Origin: Methanomassiliicoccales archaeon
GTDB taxonomy: Archaea; Thermoplasmatota; Thermoplasmata; Methanomassiliicoccales; UBA472
NCBI GenBank assembly: GCA_028682895.1
Contig: JAJRAK010000001.1
Span: 1 to 64,000 of the forward strand
DNA: 64,000 nucleotides
Direction: 5' to 3'
A program made the translations under genes and the position numbers. Of this stretch, positions 33,687-41,487 are shown piece by piece (positions within the stretch are counted from its first letter, which is position 1; every line of letters starts with the position of its first letter). The notes beneath the pieces were generated by a model. The model saw nothing but the letters and a program-made list of their open reading frames with translations, searched no databases and had not been told where the DNA came from.

Positions 33687-33716
33687 ATTTTATTTGATTG
33701 ATGTAAATATAAAATG

Positions 33717-33789
33717 ACAAAATGTATTGTTTATTTTACAAAAAGTATAGTTATATATACAAAATGTAATCATTCATTTACAAAAAGAG
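33717..33789 (+). repeat. Four 21-bp-spaced operator-like direct repeats
   Basis: ACAAAATGTA (33717), ACAAAAAGTA (33738), ACAAAATGTA (33759) and ACAAAAAGAG (33780) start at exact 21-bp intervals, all on one face of the helix. Copy 3, with the base before it, is a perfect TACA-AAA-TGTA inverted repeat; the others match it in part. The array ends 6 bp before the XRE start codon and includes AT-rich TATA-like stretches, so bound protein would block the core promoter. Confidence 0.75.
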
Positions 33790-33795
33790 GGTATG

Positions 33796-33990
33796 ATGCG
33801 CAATCGGCTCCGAGTATACCGCTCAATGACGAACATGACGCAGAGCGAGCTCGCCGAGAAGCTAGGCATCACTCGGCAGACCGTGCTCGCCATCGAGAAG
33901 GAGCGGTTCGACCCGTCCTTGGAGCTCTCATTTAAAATGGCTCGTTTCTTTAAGGTGTCCATCGAGGACATGTTCCAGTATGAAGAATAA
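33796..33990 (+). CDS. Small XRE-family helix-turn-helix regulator
   Basis: 64 residues (an ATG at 33793 is also in frame), nearly all one HTH_3 domain: NRLRVYRSMTNMTQSELAEKLGI, recognition helix TRQTVLAIEKERFDPSLEL, then FFKVSIEDMFQYEE. This is the minimal YozG/HipB-like form that dimerises on short palindromes. GAGGG lies 4 nt before the ATG. It stands alone between two ftsZ1 genes, with a four-site operator array directly upstream, so it probably regulates itself and possibly the neighbours. Confidence 0.88.
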   Translation: MRNRLRVYRSMTNMTQSELAEKLGITRQTVLAIEKERFDPSLELSFKMARFFKVSIEDMFQYEE

Positions 33991-34020
33991 GGATATCGGG
34001 GGGTAGGCCCCCGGAAAAGA

Positions 34021-35145
34021 TTACTTTATGAAGTCCAGATCGGCCTTCCTCATCTTGTCGGTGTCGTTAGGCGAGCCGAGTATCTGCTTGGACTTTACGC
34101 CGGCCACCACGACCATAACGCGGATGACCTTCTCCAGGGTGGGGTCCACGGCCGCCCCCCAGATGATCCTGGCGCTAGGGCTGACCTTCCGCTGCACCTC
34201 TTCGGCGATGAACTCCGCGTCGGATATGGTCATGTCCGGGCCGCCGATGACGTTGACCAGGACGCCGTTCGCCTCGCTTATGTCCACTTCCAGCAGGGGG
34301 GAGCTCAGCGCGCGGTCGATTGCCTCCTTTGCGCGGTCCTCTGCATGCCCATCGCTCTCGCCCAACCCTATCATGGCCACGCCGGCGCCCTTCATGATCG
34401 TGCGCACGTCGTTGAAGTCCAGGTTGACCAGTCCAGGCTTGGTTATGAGCTCTGAGATGCCCTTTATGGCCTTGGTCAGGATCTCGTCGGCCATCTTGAA
34501 GGCCTGGTTCAGGCCCAGTCGCGGATAGATCTCCAGCAACTTGTCGTTCGGTATGACGATGACGGTGTCCGCCGACTGTCTGAGGCGCTGCAGCCCCCAC
34601 TCGGCGTTCTCCATGCGCATCCTGCCCTCGCCCTTGAAGGGCGTGGTAGCGACGGCGATGGTCAACGCTCCCATCTCCTTGGCTATTCCAGCGACCACGC
34701 TGGCGGAACCGGTACCGGTCCCGCCGCCCATACCTGCGGTGACGAACACCAGGTGAGCGTCGACGGCGGCCTTGCGGATCTCCTCCTCGGCCTCCCTAGC
34801 TGCCTGCTCGCCTACCTGGGGCAGAGCGCCTGCGCCCAATCCCCTGGTGCTCCTGCGGCCCAGCAAGATCTTGTGCTGAGCACGGGTGGCCAGCAGATGC
34901 TGCGCGTCGGTGTTGCATGCATAGGTCTCCACACCAGAGATGTTCTCGTCGGCGATACGGTTGATGGTGTTGGAACCACCGCCCCCGCATCCGAAAATCT
35001 TGATGTTGGTCTTCAGTTTCTGTAAAAGCTCGATCAGCTCTGCATCTGTGGAATCCATCTGCTGGTATCCATAGTTGGGTGCGATCTCCATCTTAGCTGG
35101 AGCCACATCCTTCGCTAGAGCTTCCTCAACAAGTGATCTCATCAT
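34021..35145 (-). CDS. ftsZ1: Cell division protein FtsZ, FtsZ1 type (copy B)
   Basis: 374 residues from the ATG at 35145 (a second ATG at 35142; the frame opens at 35187). GTP-binding motifs [20 protein letters not shown] and [12 protein letters not shown] are intact, as are T7 loop [11 protein letters not shown] and [14 protein letters not shown]. The sequence is close to copy A, including [20 protein letters not shown]-like ATTTAATATAAA (about 35193-35207) drives it. The C-terminus ends ADLDFIK, the same type of tail as copy A. A tandem paralogue with an independent promoter. Confidence 0.92.
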   Translation of the reverse strand: MMRSLVEEALAKDVAPAKMEIAPNYGYQQMDSTDAELIELLQKLKTNIKIFGCGGGGSNTINRIADENISGVETYACNTDAQHLLATRAQHKILLGRRSTRGLGAGALPQVGEQAAREAEEEIRKAAVDAHLVFVTAGMGGGTGTGSASVVAGIAKEMGALTIAVATTPFKGEGRMRMENAEWGLQRLRQSADTVIVIPNDKLLEIYPRLGLNQAFKMADEILTKAIKGISELITKPGLVNLDFNDVRTIMKGAGVAMIGLGESDGHAEDRAKEAIDRALSSPLLEVDISEANGVLVNVIGGPDMTISDAEFIAEEVQRKVSPSARIIWGAAVDPTLEKVIRVMVVVAGVKSKQILGSPNDTDKMRKADLDFIK

Positions 35146-35266
35146 CCATCCCTTCCATCGGCAACGGCCATAACTTGAGTTCTGCACCCTTATGACGTTT
35201 ATATTAAATATTCTTGCGCCCCAGTCTTACCAAAGGATAATAGGTGCCCGGCCTAATGATACAAGC

Positions 35267-35539
35267 ATGGTCTACCGCATCTCGGTCGTGTTCAAGGGCA
35301 AGGTCCAAGGTGTCCGCTTCCGGGAATACGCTCGCAGATGGGCCGAGATGCTGTCGCTCAACGGATATGTCCAGAACATGAGCGACGGTTCGGTGCATGC
35401 TGTGTTCGAGGGGCAGCACCAGGCGGTGCAGGAGATCATTCGGAAGTTAAAGAACGAGCATCCCAACGCCGAAGTGGCCCATATCGACATCCAAGTGGAA
35501 GAACCAGAGGGACTGGAAGGGTTCAAGATAATTCACTAG
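35267..35539 (+). CDS. acyP: Acylphosphatase
   Basis: 90 residues. The catalytic loop is GKVQGVRFREYAR (Arg) followed by LNGYVQNMSDGSVHAVFEG (Asn), the standard small alpha/beta acylphosphatase. I use the ATG at 35267 rather than the longer open frame. It overlaps the convergent TatD gene by 4 nt. Confidence 0.92.
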   Translation: MVYRISVVFKGKVQGVRFREYARRWAEMLSLNGYVQNMSDGSVHAVFEGQHQAVQEIIRKLKNEHPNAEVAHIDIQVEEPEGLEGFKIIH

Positions 35540-36372
35540 ATCTCGATGCCGTAGACCTTTTCCGGATTTTCCTTGTTGATCTTCCAGAGCACGGATTCGT
35601 TAACCCCTTTCTCCAGCAATTGTCGCATGCGCTTCGGTACCGTGGTTATGGCCAGCACAGCTCCGGGGCGCTCCAGGTCGTCCATGAAGTCCGTCTCCAG
35701 GAAGAAGCGGTCCCCTTTGCTGAACGCCTCTTGGACGAGCGTCCTGGATGCCAGGACCGATGGGAACAGTCCGCGGTTCTCTTCCGGGGCGATCAGAGCG
35801 CCGCAATAATGCTTGACGACCTTGCCACGTGGGAGTCCGACGCTGTCAGCCAGGCGGCCGAGGTCCTCCATGCTCTCCGGGGTCGCCGTTTCCGCATGGA
35901 TCACGACGGGACAGGAGCATTCCTTGGCCAATGACATACCGTATGCCAGTATCTCGTTGGACGCAGACAGGACCTCATCGGGCACGAGAAAGTGCGGCCG
36001 GCCTATCTCCCCCAGACCGATGGCCGATCCTTCGCGGACCAGCTTCGCTGCCCGGTCCATACCTCCCTTCATGATCTCGACCGCCCTGTCCAATGGCATG
36101 TGTTCGATCAGCTCCAACAGCTGTACAGGGTACGGTCCGACAACGGCGTATGTTCTTGCCCCAGCCTCTCTGGCCTTCTCGGCCATTCGTAATGTGATAT
36201 CGAACGCCTTGGAAAAATCATCAGCGGTGCGAACGGGAACCTCTGAATAAGGCATATGGCTGAGCACGAGGTGCGTGCCGCCGGCCTTCACGAACTCCTT
36301 GACGGCCTCGACGTTTCGGCCCGAAGGCTGAAGGTGAACATGATGATCGAGGACCGGGAATGTAAAGCTCAC
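35536..36372 (-). CDS. TatD-related metal-dependent hydrolase
   Basis: A 278-residue TIM-barrel hydrolase. LDHHVHLQPSGRN near the start supplies metal His residues, with GEIGRPHF (Glu), VIHAETATPE (His) and ETDFMDD (Asp) later in the barrel. Family members are DNases or amidohydrolases; the substrate is not evident. Overlaps the tbp stop by 4 nt, so they are cotranscribed. Confidence 0.85.
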   Translation of the reverse strand: MSFTFPVLDHHVHLQPSGRNVEAVKEFVKAGGTHLVLSHMPYSEVPVRTADDFSKAFDITLRMAEKAREAGARTYAVVGPYPVQLLELIEHMPLDRAVEIMKGGMDRAAKLVREGSAIGLGEIGRPHFLVPDEVLSASNEILAYGMSLAKECSCPVVIHAETATPESMEDLGRLADSVGLPRGKVVKHYCGALIAPEENRGLFPSVLASRTLVQEAFSKGDRFFLETDFMDDLERPGAVLAITTVPKRMRQLLEKGVNESVLWKINKENPEKVYGIEI

Positions 36373-36917
36373 CTTAACAATCCCGCGGCCTTCAGTTCCT
36401 CAGTGATCTTGTCGACCGCTGCACCGACATCCTCAACATGCTTGGCCCCGGTGCATACCAGCTTTCCAGAACCGAACAGCAGGACGACGACCTTGGGCAC
36501 ATCGATGCGGTAAACGAGACCGGGGAACTGCTCAGGTTCGTACTCCACCCTCTCCAGGCCCAAGGATATGGCGATGGCGTTAAGGTTGATCTCCTGGCCT
36601 AGATCAGAGGAGGCGACTATGTTCTGCACATCCACCTTCGGTTTCGTCTTGATCTTGATGCCTGCCTTCTCGAGCTGCTTGGCGACCTTGTTTATGGCGA
36701 TCTCAACATGAGGCAGTGACTTGGCACCAGTGCACACTACCTTGCCACTGCGAAATAGTAATGTCGCTGTCTTAGGGTCCTTTAGCCGGTAGATGAGTCC
36801 CGGGAACTGCTCAGGTTCGTATTCCGCGCCGTCTAATGAAAGTGCGATCGACTGCAGGTCAAGCTCTACTCCAAGGGTGGTAGAAGCTACTACATTCTCG
36901 ATCTGTATCTTGGCCAA
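36369..36917 (-). CDS. tbp: TATA-binding protein TBP
   Basis: 182 residues in two direct repeats (about 1-90 and 91-180). Each has an EPEQFPGLIYRL-like stirrup and a LFRSGKVVCTGAKS / LFGSGKLVCTGAKH strand. A strong GGGGAGGGG lies before the ATG. Two TATA-like boxes (36938-36946, 36951-36960) precede it, the second fitting the leader with the ribosome site. Confidence 0.97.
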   Translation of the reverse strand: MAKIQIENVVASTTLGVELDLQSIALSLDGAEYEPEQFPGLIYRLKDPKTATLLFRSGKVVCTGAKSLPHVEIAINKVAKQLEKAGIKIKTKPKVDVQNIVASSDLGQEINLNAIAISLGLERVEYEPEQFPGLVYRIDVPKVVVLLFGSGKLVCTGAKHVEDVGAAVDKITEELKAAGLLR

Positions 36918-36937
36918 ATGGTTCCCCTCCCCGTCGT

Positions 36938-36960
36938 TATTTATATGTCCATTTATAAAG
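36938..36960 (-). promoter_or_regulatory. Tandem TATA boxes at tbp promoter
   Basis: Two TATA elements on the minus strand: ATATAAATA at 36938-36946 and CTTTATAAAT at 36951-36960. The distal box allows a 12-nt leader with the ribosome site; the proximal one would start at the ATG. Possible autoregulation of TBP by choice of box. Confidence 0.4.
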
Positions 36961-37117
36961 GTTTTCGATAATGACTTATACCAGATAATTCAAACGTAAA
37001 AAAAGGAACTCCTTTTCCTTCGATCCTTTCATTTTTATTATTTGAAAAGTTGAACGGTCCGACAAGATACTGGCTCTGGTGATGTGCGAACGAATACGAC
37101 GCAGGCCAGTCGCCACA

Positions 37118-37127
37118 TTTATATATC
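37118..37127 (+). promoter_or_regulatory. TATA box for the ribbon-helix-helix/ftsZ2 operon
   Basis: TTTATATATC predicts transcription from about 37149, exactly inside the first operator palindrome. Confidence 0.55.
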
Positions 37128-37143
37128 TTTAAGATTATCATCT

Positions 37144-37177
37144 ATTTGTCAGACAAATACATAATTTTTGTCGGACA
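37144..37177. promoter_or_regulatory. Double palindrome TTTGTC-N-GACAAA at RHH/ftsZ2 promoter
   Basis: Site 1 is the perfect ATTTGTC-A-GACAAAT (37144-37158). Site 2 is TTTTGTC-G-GACA (from about 37167 to 37177). The centres are 22 bp apart (two helical turns), the spacing favoured by cooperatively binding RHH proteins. Site 1 covers the predicted transcription start. Confidence 0.7.
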
Positions 37178-37198
37178 TGATATGGTCAGGGCATGGTC

Positions 37199-37510
37199 AT
37201 GAGCGACAGCGAGAGGATAACCGTTAGGATCCAAGCGGACAAGCTGGGGGCACTTCAAGCCCTCGTAGATGGCGGTAAGTACCCGACCATATCCGATGCC
37301 ATCCGGGCGGCCATCGACTCCTTCATCGAGACCAATTTCACACCGGACCATATCCAGAGGGTGACGGTAGAGCTACCGAAGGCGAACGTCGGTGAGCTGG
37401 AGTCCCTTATCAAGGATGGCGATTCCGTTTCCATTGATGACGCCATCCGCAACGCGGTCCGTGAGTACGTCCGTATGCGATTGGACCGAGAGATAGGTGA
37501 GATGCGGTAA
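37199..37510 (+). CDS. Tandem ribbon-helix-helix protein (CdrS-like) upstream of ftsZ2
   Basis: About 103 residues from the ATG at 37199 (AGGG at -8; a longer start exists at 37193). It contains two ribbon-helix-helix units: SERITVRIQADKLGALQALV...ISDAIRAAIDSFIE (about 4-45) and QRVTVELPKANVGELESLI...IDDAIRNAVREYVR (about 55-97). Both resemble haloarchaeal CdrS, the RHH regulator cotranscribed with FtsZ2, so this looks like a fused dimer of CdrS. It ends 27 nt before ftsZ2. It probably binds the palindromes in its own promoter. Confidence 0.8.
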   Translation: MSDSERITVRIQADKLGALQALVDGGKYPTISDAIRAAIDSFIETNFTPDHIQRVTVELPKANVGELESLIKDGDSVSIDDAIRNAVREYVRMRLDREIGEMR

Positions 37511-37537
37511 CCTCCCGTCGTCGCAGGAGCAAATGGG

Positions 37538-38569
37538 ATGGGGTCGCGCTTCGAAGGACTGGATGAGCCAGACATAGAGCTGCACGAGCTCAAGATAGTG
37601 GTTGTCGGATGCGGAGGTGGTGGATGTAACAGCATACATCGTCTCAATAGCATCGGCCTAGATGCAGCCATGACCCTGGCCATCAACACCGACCAAAGAT
37701 CGTTGAAGGCCACCGATTGCCCGAACCGTCTGCTTTTAGGCCCTGAGTTCACGAAAGGGCTCGGTACCGGAGGCCGTCCCGACATAGGACAGGAATGCGC
37801 CCTGAACGCCGCCCCCATGCTCTCCAAGGTCTTCAAGGATGCTGACCTTACATTTATCATAACAGGGCTCGGAGGAGGTACTGGAACAGGGGCTTCCCCG
37901 GTAGTCGCCGACATAGCCCGCCGAAGCGGTTCGATGGTCATCTCCGTCGCCACCACACCTTTCAGCTTCGAGGGGAGCACCAGGCGGAACATTGCGATAA
38001 AGGGGCTGAAGAGATTGCGGGAGGCTTCGAACAGCTTGCTGGTCATCGACAACGACCACATGCTGCACATGGTGGAGAACCTCCCCGTGGACCAAGGTCT
38101 GGCAGTGATCGATCAGTTGATATCCGAGCTGATAAAGGGGGTGGTGGACATACTTACGGCACCATCGCTCATCAATCTGGACTTCGCCGACCTGAGGACC
38201 GTTATGGAAGAGGGTGGCGTTTCCACGATACTCTATGGCGAGAACGCCGACCCGGACGCGGTGGTGCGCGACGCGCTCAACAACCCGCTCCTCGATGTTG
38301 ACATCCGGGGAGGAACAGGGGCGCTGGTCCACATTACCGGCGGTTCGAACCTCACCCTGAAGCGGGCCAATCGCATCATCGCCAGCATCACCAAGATTTT
38401 GGACGAGGGCGCGAACGTCAAGTTCGGCGTGCGGGTGGACGAGGAGATGCAGGACACAATCAGGATGATAGCGATAGTGACCGGCATATCGGAGCTGCAC
38501 GGCGATCTCGCTCCCCCGATATCATCCGGGGACGACCTGGGGAAGGTTCTGGGCAAGTTCGGTCCTTGA
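37538..38569 (+). CDS. ftsZ2: Cell division protein FtsZ, FtsZ2 type
   Basis: A 343-residue FtsZ with AGGAG 8 nt before its ATG. GTP loops GCGGGGCNSIHRL and [13 protein letters not shown]7 loop NLDFADLRTVM. Features such as LLVIDNDHMLHMVENLPV, PSLINLDFADL and NPLLDVDIRGGTGALVHITGG match haloarchaeal FtsZ2, not the two FtsZ1 copies. It lacks a long acidic C-terminal tail. Operon with the CdrS-like gene; it converges on trmJ with a 1-nt gap. Confidence 0.93.
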   Translation: MGSRFEGLDEPDIELHELKIVVVGCGGGGCNSIHRLNSIGLDAAMTLAINTDQRSLKATDCPNRLLLGPEFTKGLGTGGRPDIGQECALNAAPMLSKVFKDADLTFIITGLGGGTGTGASPVVADIARRSGSMVISVATTPFSFEGSTRRNIAIKGLKRLREASNSLLVIDNDHMLHMVENLPVDQGLAVIDQLISELIKGVVDILTAPSLINLDFADLRTVMEEGGVSTILYGENADPDAVVRDALNNPLLDVDIRGGTGALVHITGGSNLTLKRANRIIASITKILDEGANVKFGVRVDEEMQDTIRMIAIVTGISELHGDLAPPISSGDDLGKVLGKFGP

Positions 38570-38570
38570 G

Positions 38571-39272
38571 CTACTTCCTCTTTATGATCTTGGCCGCGTC
38601 GCCGAAGACGCCCATGATGGTATGGAACTCCCACCGGCTCGGCATGGCGCGCCCCATCATCCTGCGGAACATGATGGATGTTCGTTCCCGGCGGAACTCT
38701 GGATAGTTAATAGCATCCAGCAGATCGTCGAAGAACTCGTAGAGCTTGTCCTTCTCATGTTCGCTCGCCTTTTTAGGGGAACCGACATGGATCTGCTTCT
38801 GGTACAGTTCGTACAGCACGATCGTCACCGCATGGGACAGGTTCAGCACCGGATAGCCTTCATGCGAAGGTATGTTGACCAGCATGTCGCACTTGGCCAG
38901 ATCGTCCTGCCTCAATCCCGTGTCCTCCGGCCCGAAGACCACGGCCACCTTCTCCTCTACGTCCTCGGCGCGTTCGGCGAACTCCCTCGGCGTGAGCGGG
39001 ATCCGGATGTAATGCTTCTCCCCGGCGGTGACGATGCCGCTGGTGCCGACGATATGGAAGCAGTCGGCCACCGCCTCATCGAACGAACTGACGACCTGTG
39101 CGTCCTTCAAAATGTAGTTGGCATGCTTGGCCCGCTTGAACGCCTCGTCGGTGAGCTCGCAAGGGTTCACCATGCATAGTTCGGTGAACCCGAAGTTGGC
39201 CATGGACCTGGCCACCGCTCCAACGTTACCGTCGACGCGCGGTTCCACCAGGACGACCTTGATCTGCGGCAT
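38571..39272 (-). CDS. trmJ: TrmJ-like tRNA 2'-O-methyltransferase (SPOUT)
   Basis: A 233-residue SPOUT methyltransferase. N-terminal VVLVEPRVDGNVGAVARSMANFGF, then VVFGPEDTGL and a trefoil-knot segment IPSHEGYPVLNLSHAVTIVLYEL define the family that modifies tRNA position 32. A helical C-terminal extension (about 165-233) is typical for TrmJ. TTTATAA about 26 bp upstream of the ATG at 39272 predicts a leaderless mRNA. Confidence 0.88.
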   Translation of the reverse strand: MPQIKVVLVEPRVDGNVGAVARSMANFGFTELCMVNPCELTDEAFKRAKHANYILKDAQVVSSFDEAVADCFHIVGTSGIVTAGEKHYIRIPLTPREFAERAEDVEEKVAVVFGPEDTGLRQDDLAKCDMLVNIPSHEGYPVLNLSHAVTIVLYELYQKQIHVGSPKKASEHEKDKLYEFFDDLLDAINYPEFRRERTSIMFRRMMGRAMPSRWEFHTIMGVFGDAAKIIKRK

Positions 39273-39355
39273 CGTCCCTGGGACAGCCGGCGCGGTTATA
39301 AAGATTTTCAGCTCACCCGGCAAAGAATAAAGCCCACTCCTTCGATACACTGGTC

Positions 39356-40168
39356 ATGTCCGGCAGGGTGGCAGTGAAGTTCGCCTACGAGGGCGCCGAG
39401 TTCATGGGGTCACAGCGCCAGCCCCGGGTACGCACTGCAGAGAGCGAGCTACTGTCCGCCCTAGCGAAGATAGGGGCCATACATTCCGCTGGAGAGAACC
39501 GTTTCCGCGTGGCCAGCCGCACGGACCGCGGCGTCAGCGCTCTGGGCAACGTGTTCGCCGTGGACACCGATTTCCGCCGTCAGGAGCTGCTCTCGGCACT
39601 GAACGCCATATGTCAGGACGTGTACTGCTACGCCTACGCTGAGGTCCCCGATTCATTCTCCCCCCGACGGGCCAAGGGGCGCTGGTACCAATATCATTTA
39701 TCATACCGCGGTCAGGATGTCGAGCTCATGCGGAGGTGCGCCGCGGAGTTCCAGGGCGAGCACGAGTTCCGATTGTTCTGCAAGCCGGACGGCAAGGTGA
39801 CCAAACGCTCGCTGGACAGCGTCGAGGTGAGGATGGAGGGAGGCATGATCGTGATCGACCTGAAGGCAAGGGAGTTCTTGCGCAACATGGTACGCAGGAT
39901 CGTCTCCGCCTTGGACCAGGTAGGGCGCGGCCGCGTCTCACTGGACGAGGTCCGGTCAGCGTTGCAAGGGGAAGGCAGGTCCATGGGGTTGGCCGAGCCC
40001 GAGGGGCTGTTCCTCATGGACGTGGACCACGGGCTGGACCTTGTATATGGTCCGTTGGGGCAGATGCCTGAGAAGGTGGAACAGGCGAGGGACGGTGCGC
40101 TGGTGAGGTTGCACTACCTGGAACTATTACAGGAAAAAACACATCTGGCTGCGAGTTCCCTGAAATAA
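39356..40168 (+). CDS. truA: tRNA pseudouridine synthase TruA
   Basis: 270 residues. The catalytic Asp lies in RTDRGVSALG; FSPRRAKGRWYQYHL, RSLDSVEV and FLRNMVRRIVSALDQVGRGR are conserved. It makes pseudouridine at positions 38-40 of tRNAs. Divergent from trmJ (83 bp apart). Confidence 0.92.
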   Translation: MSGRVAVKFAYEGAEFMGSQRQPRVRTAESELLSALAKIGAIHSAGENRFRVASRTDRGVSALGNVFAVDTDFRRQELLSALNAICQDVYCYAYAEVPDSFSPRRAKGRWYQYHLSYRGQDVELMRRCAAEFQGEHEFRLFCKPDGKVTKRSLDSVEVRMEGGMIVIDLKAREFLRNMVRRIVSALDQVGRGRVSLDEVRSALQGEGRSMGLAEPEGLFLMDVDHGLDLVYGPLGQMPEKVEQARDGALVRLHYLELLQEKTHLAASSLK

Positions 40169-40273
40169 TGATATTTAACATTCACGGTAGCATGCTCAAA
40201 ACCCTTTGAAATACCCCGGCATCGTTCCTCAATTCGTCCTACGTCGATTGTGAGAAGGTCCGCGGGGAACCGA

Positions 40274-40294
40274 AGGGGGCCGCCAAGGCCCCCT
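40274..40294 (+). ncRNA. Hairpin of possible small RNA or terminator before adk
   Basis: AGGGGGCC-GCCAA-GGCCCCCT is a perfect 8-bp GC-rich hairpin 105 nt after truA, followed within 15 nt by TCTTTTC. ATATTTAAC just after truA (about 40170-40178) could be a TATA box for an RNA of about 100 nt ending here; alternatively it ends the truA transcript. Confidence 0.4.
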
Positions 40295-40333
40295 CGCCAT
40301 CATCTTTTCGTATATGGAGCATATTGTCCTGGG

Positions 40334-40858
40334 ATGTTAGTCGCTTTGACCGGCACGCCCGGAACGGGCAAGAGCACGGTGGCAACGATGCTCGCCTCCA
40401 AAGGATGGAACGTATTGGAGGTCAATGAACTGGCTAGAAGGCACGATCTTCTCAAGGCGAAGGACACCGTCCGAGACAGCTTCGAGCTGGACCCGGACGA
40501 TCTGCAGGAGGCGCTGGACCAGGAAGGTTTCGACGACGGGGTCCTGGTCGGTCATCTGGCGCACCTTCTGGACGTGGACATGATAATCGTCCTGCGCTGC
40601 CACCCGGACATGCTGGCGAAAAGGCTAGCTCAGCGCGGTTGGCCGGGTCCCAAGGTCAGGGAGAACGCATTGGCCGAGGCGCTGGATGTCATTTTGTCCG
40701 AGTCCGTGGACTGTGATGTTCCGGTGTACGAGATCAACACCAGCGAGATGACGCTGGATGAGACGGCCGCGGCCGCGCTCAGCATACTGGCCGGGGAAAA
40801 GGAAAAGTACGCAGTTGGAAATATCGACTGGAGCGAGGAGGCATTGAGATGGTCCTAG
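40334..40858 (+). CDS. Adenylate kinase-like NTPase (Fap7/AK6 family)
   Basis: 174 residues. P-loop ALTGTPGTGKSTVATMLASKG, NELARRHDLL, and LRCHPDMLAKRLAQRGW mark the AK6/Fap7 type, which works in ribosome maturation as well as AMP phosphorylation. The homology starts at the ATG at 40334; GTATATGG at about 40308 predicts leaderless initiation. It overlaps the next gene by 10 nt. Confidence 0.85.
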   Translation: MLVALTGTPGTGKSTVATMLASKGWNVLEVNELARRHDLLKAKDTVRDSFELDPDDLQEALDQEGFDDGVLVGHLAHLLDVDMIIVLRCHPDMLAKRLAQRGWPGPKVRENALAEALDVILSESVDCDVPVYEINTSEMTLDETAAAALSILAGEKEKYAVGNIDWSEEALRWS

Positions 40859-41487
40859 ATTCAAAGCGCGACAAGGTCAATTTCATAATGGACCCGGCGG
40901 CCAACGCCCTGAGGAACGTCGATCCGGATATCATCTCCTTCACGGCCCTGATACTGGCCGCGGTGGCCGGGGTCATGCTCTATTTCTCCTATGACCATTG
41001 GGAACTGCTCCTTCCTCTCTCTGCCATCATCGTGCTGGTGAGCGGCTTCTTCGATGGATTGGACGGCAAGGTCGCCCGTCTTGCCGGAAAGGCCGGCAAA
41101 CGTGGGGACTTCCTGGACCACGTGTTGGACCGGTACGCCGATATCTTCATGATAGGTGGAGTGGCCGTCAGCGCCTGGTGCGATCCGTACCTGGGCATGA
41201 TGGCCATCATCGGTGTGCTGCTCACCAGTTATATGGGCACGCAGGCGCAGGCAGTGGGCGCCAAGCGCATGTACGCCGGGTTCTTGGGGAGGGCGGACCG
41301 CATCGTGCTCTCGTTCGCCATCCCGCTGGTGCAACTCATCATGATGTCATTGGGATATCGTGAGCTCGACCTCTTCGGCTTCGAGATCAATGCCTTCGAG
41401 ATCATGATGCTGTGGTTCGCGGTGGTCGGGAACCTTACCGCCATACAAAGGGCCGCCATCACTTGGAAGGGGCTGAAGGCGGCTTAG
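40849..41487 (+). CDS. CDP-alcohol phosphatidyltransferase (archaetidylinositol phosphate synthase type)
   Basis: A 212-residue membrane enzyme. The signature D-G-x2-A-R-x8-G-x3-D-x3-D is complete (DGKVARLAGKAGKRGDFLDHVLD). About six membrane helices. It attaches inositol phosphate or a related alcohol to CDP-archaeol in membrane lipid synthesis; the exact alcohol is uncertain. Translationally coupled to the adenylate kinase. Confidence 0.87.
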   Translation: MVLDSKRDKVNFIMDPAANALRNVDPDIISFTALILAAVAGVMLYFSYDHWELLLPLSAIIVLVSGFFDGLDGKVARLAGKAGKRGDFLDHVLDRYADIFMIGGVAVSAWCDPYLGMMAIIGVLLTSYMGTQAQAVGAKRMYAGFLGRADRIVLSFAIPLVQLIMMSLGYRELDLFGFEINAFEIMMLWFAVVGNLTAIQRAAITWKGLKAA

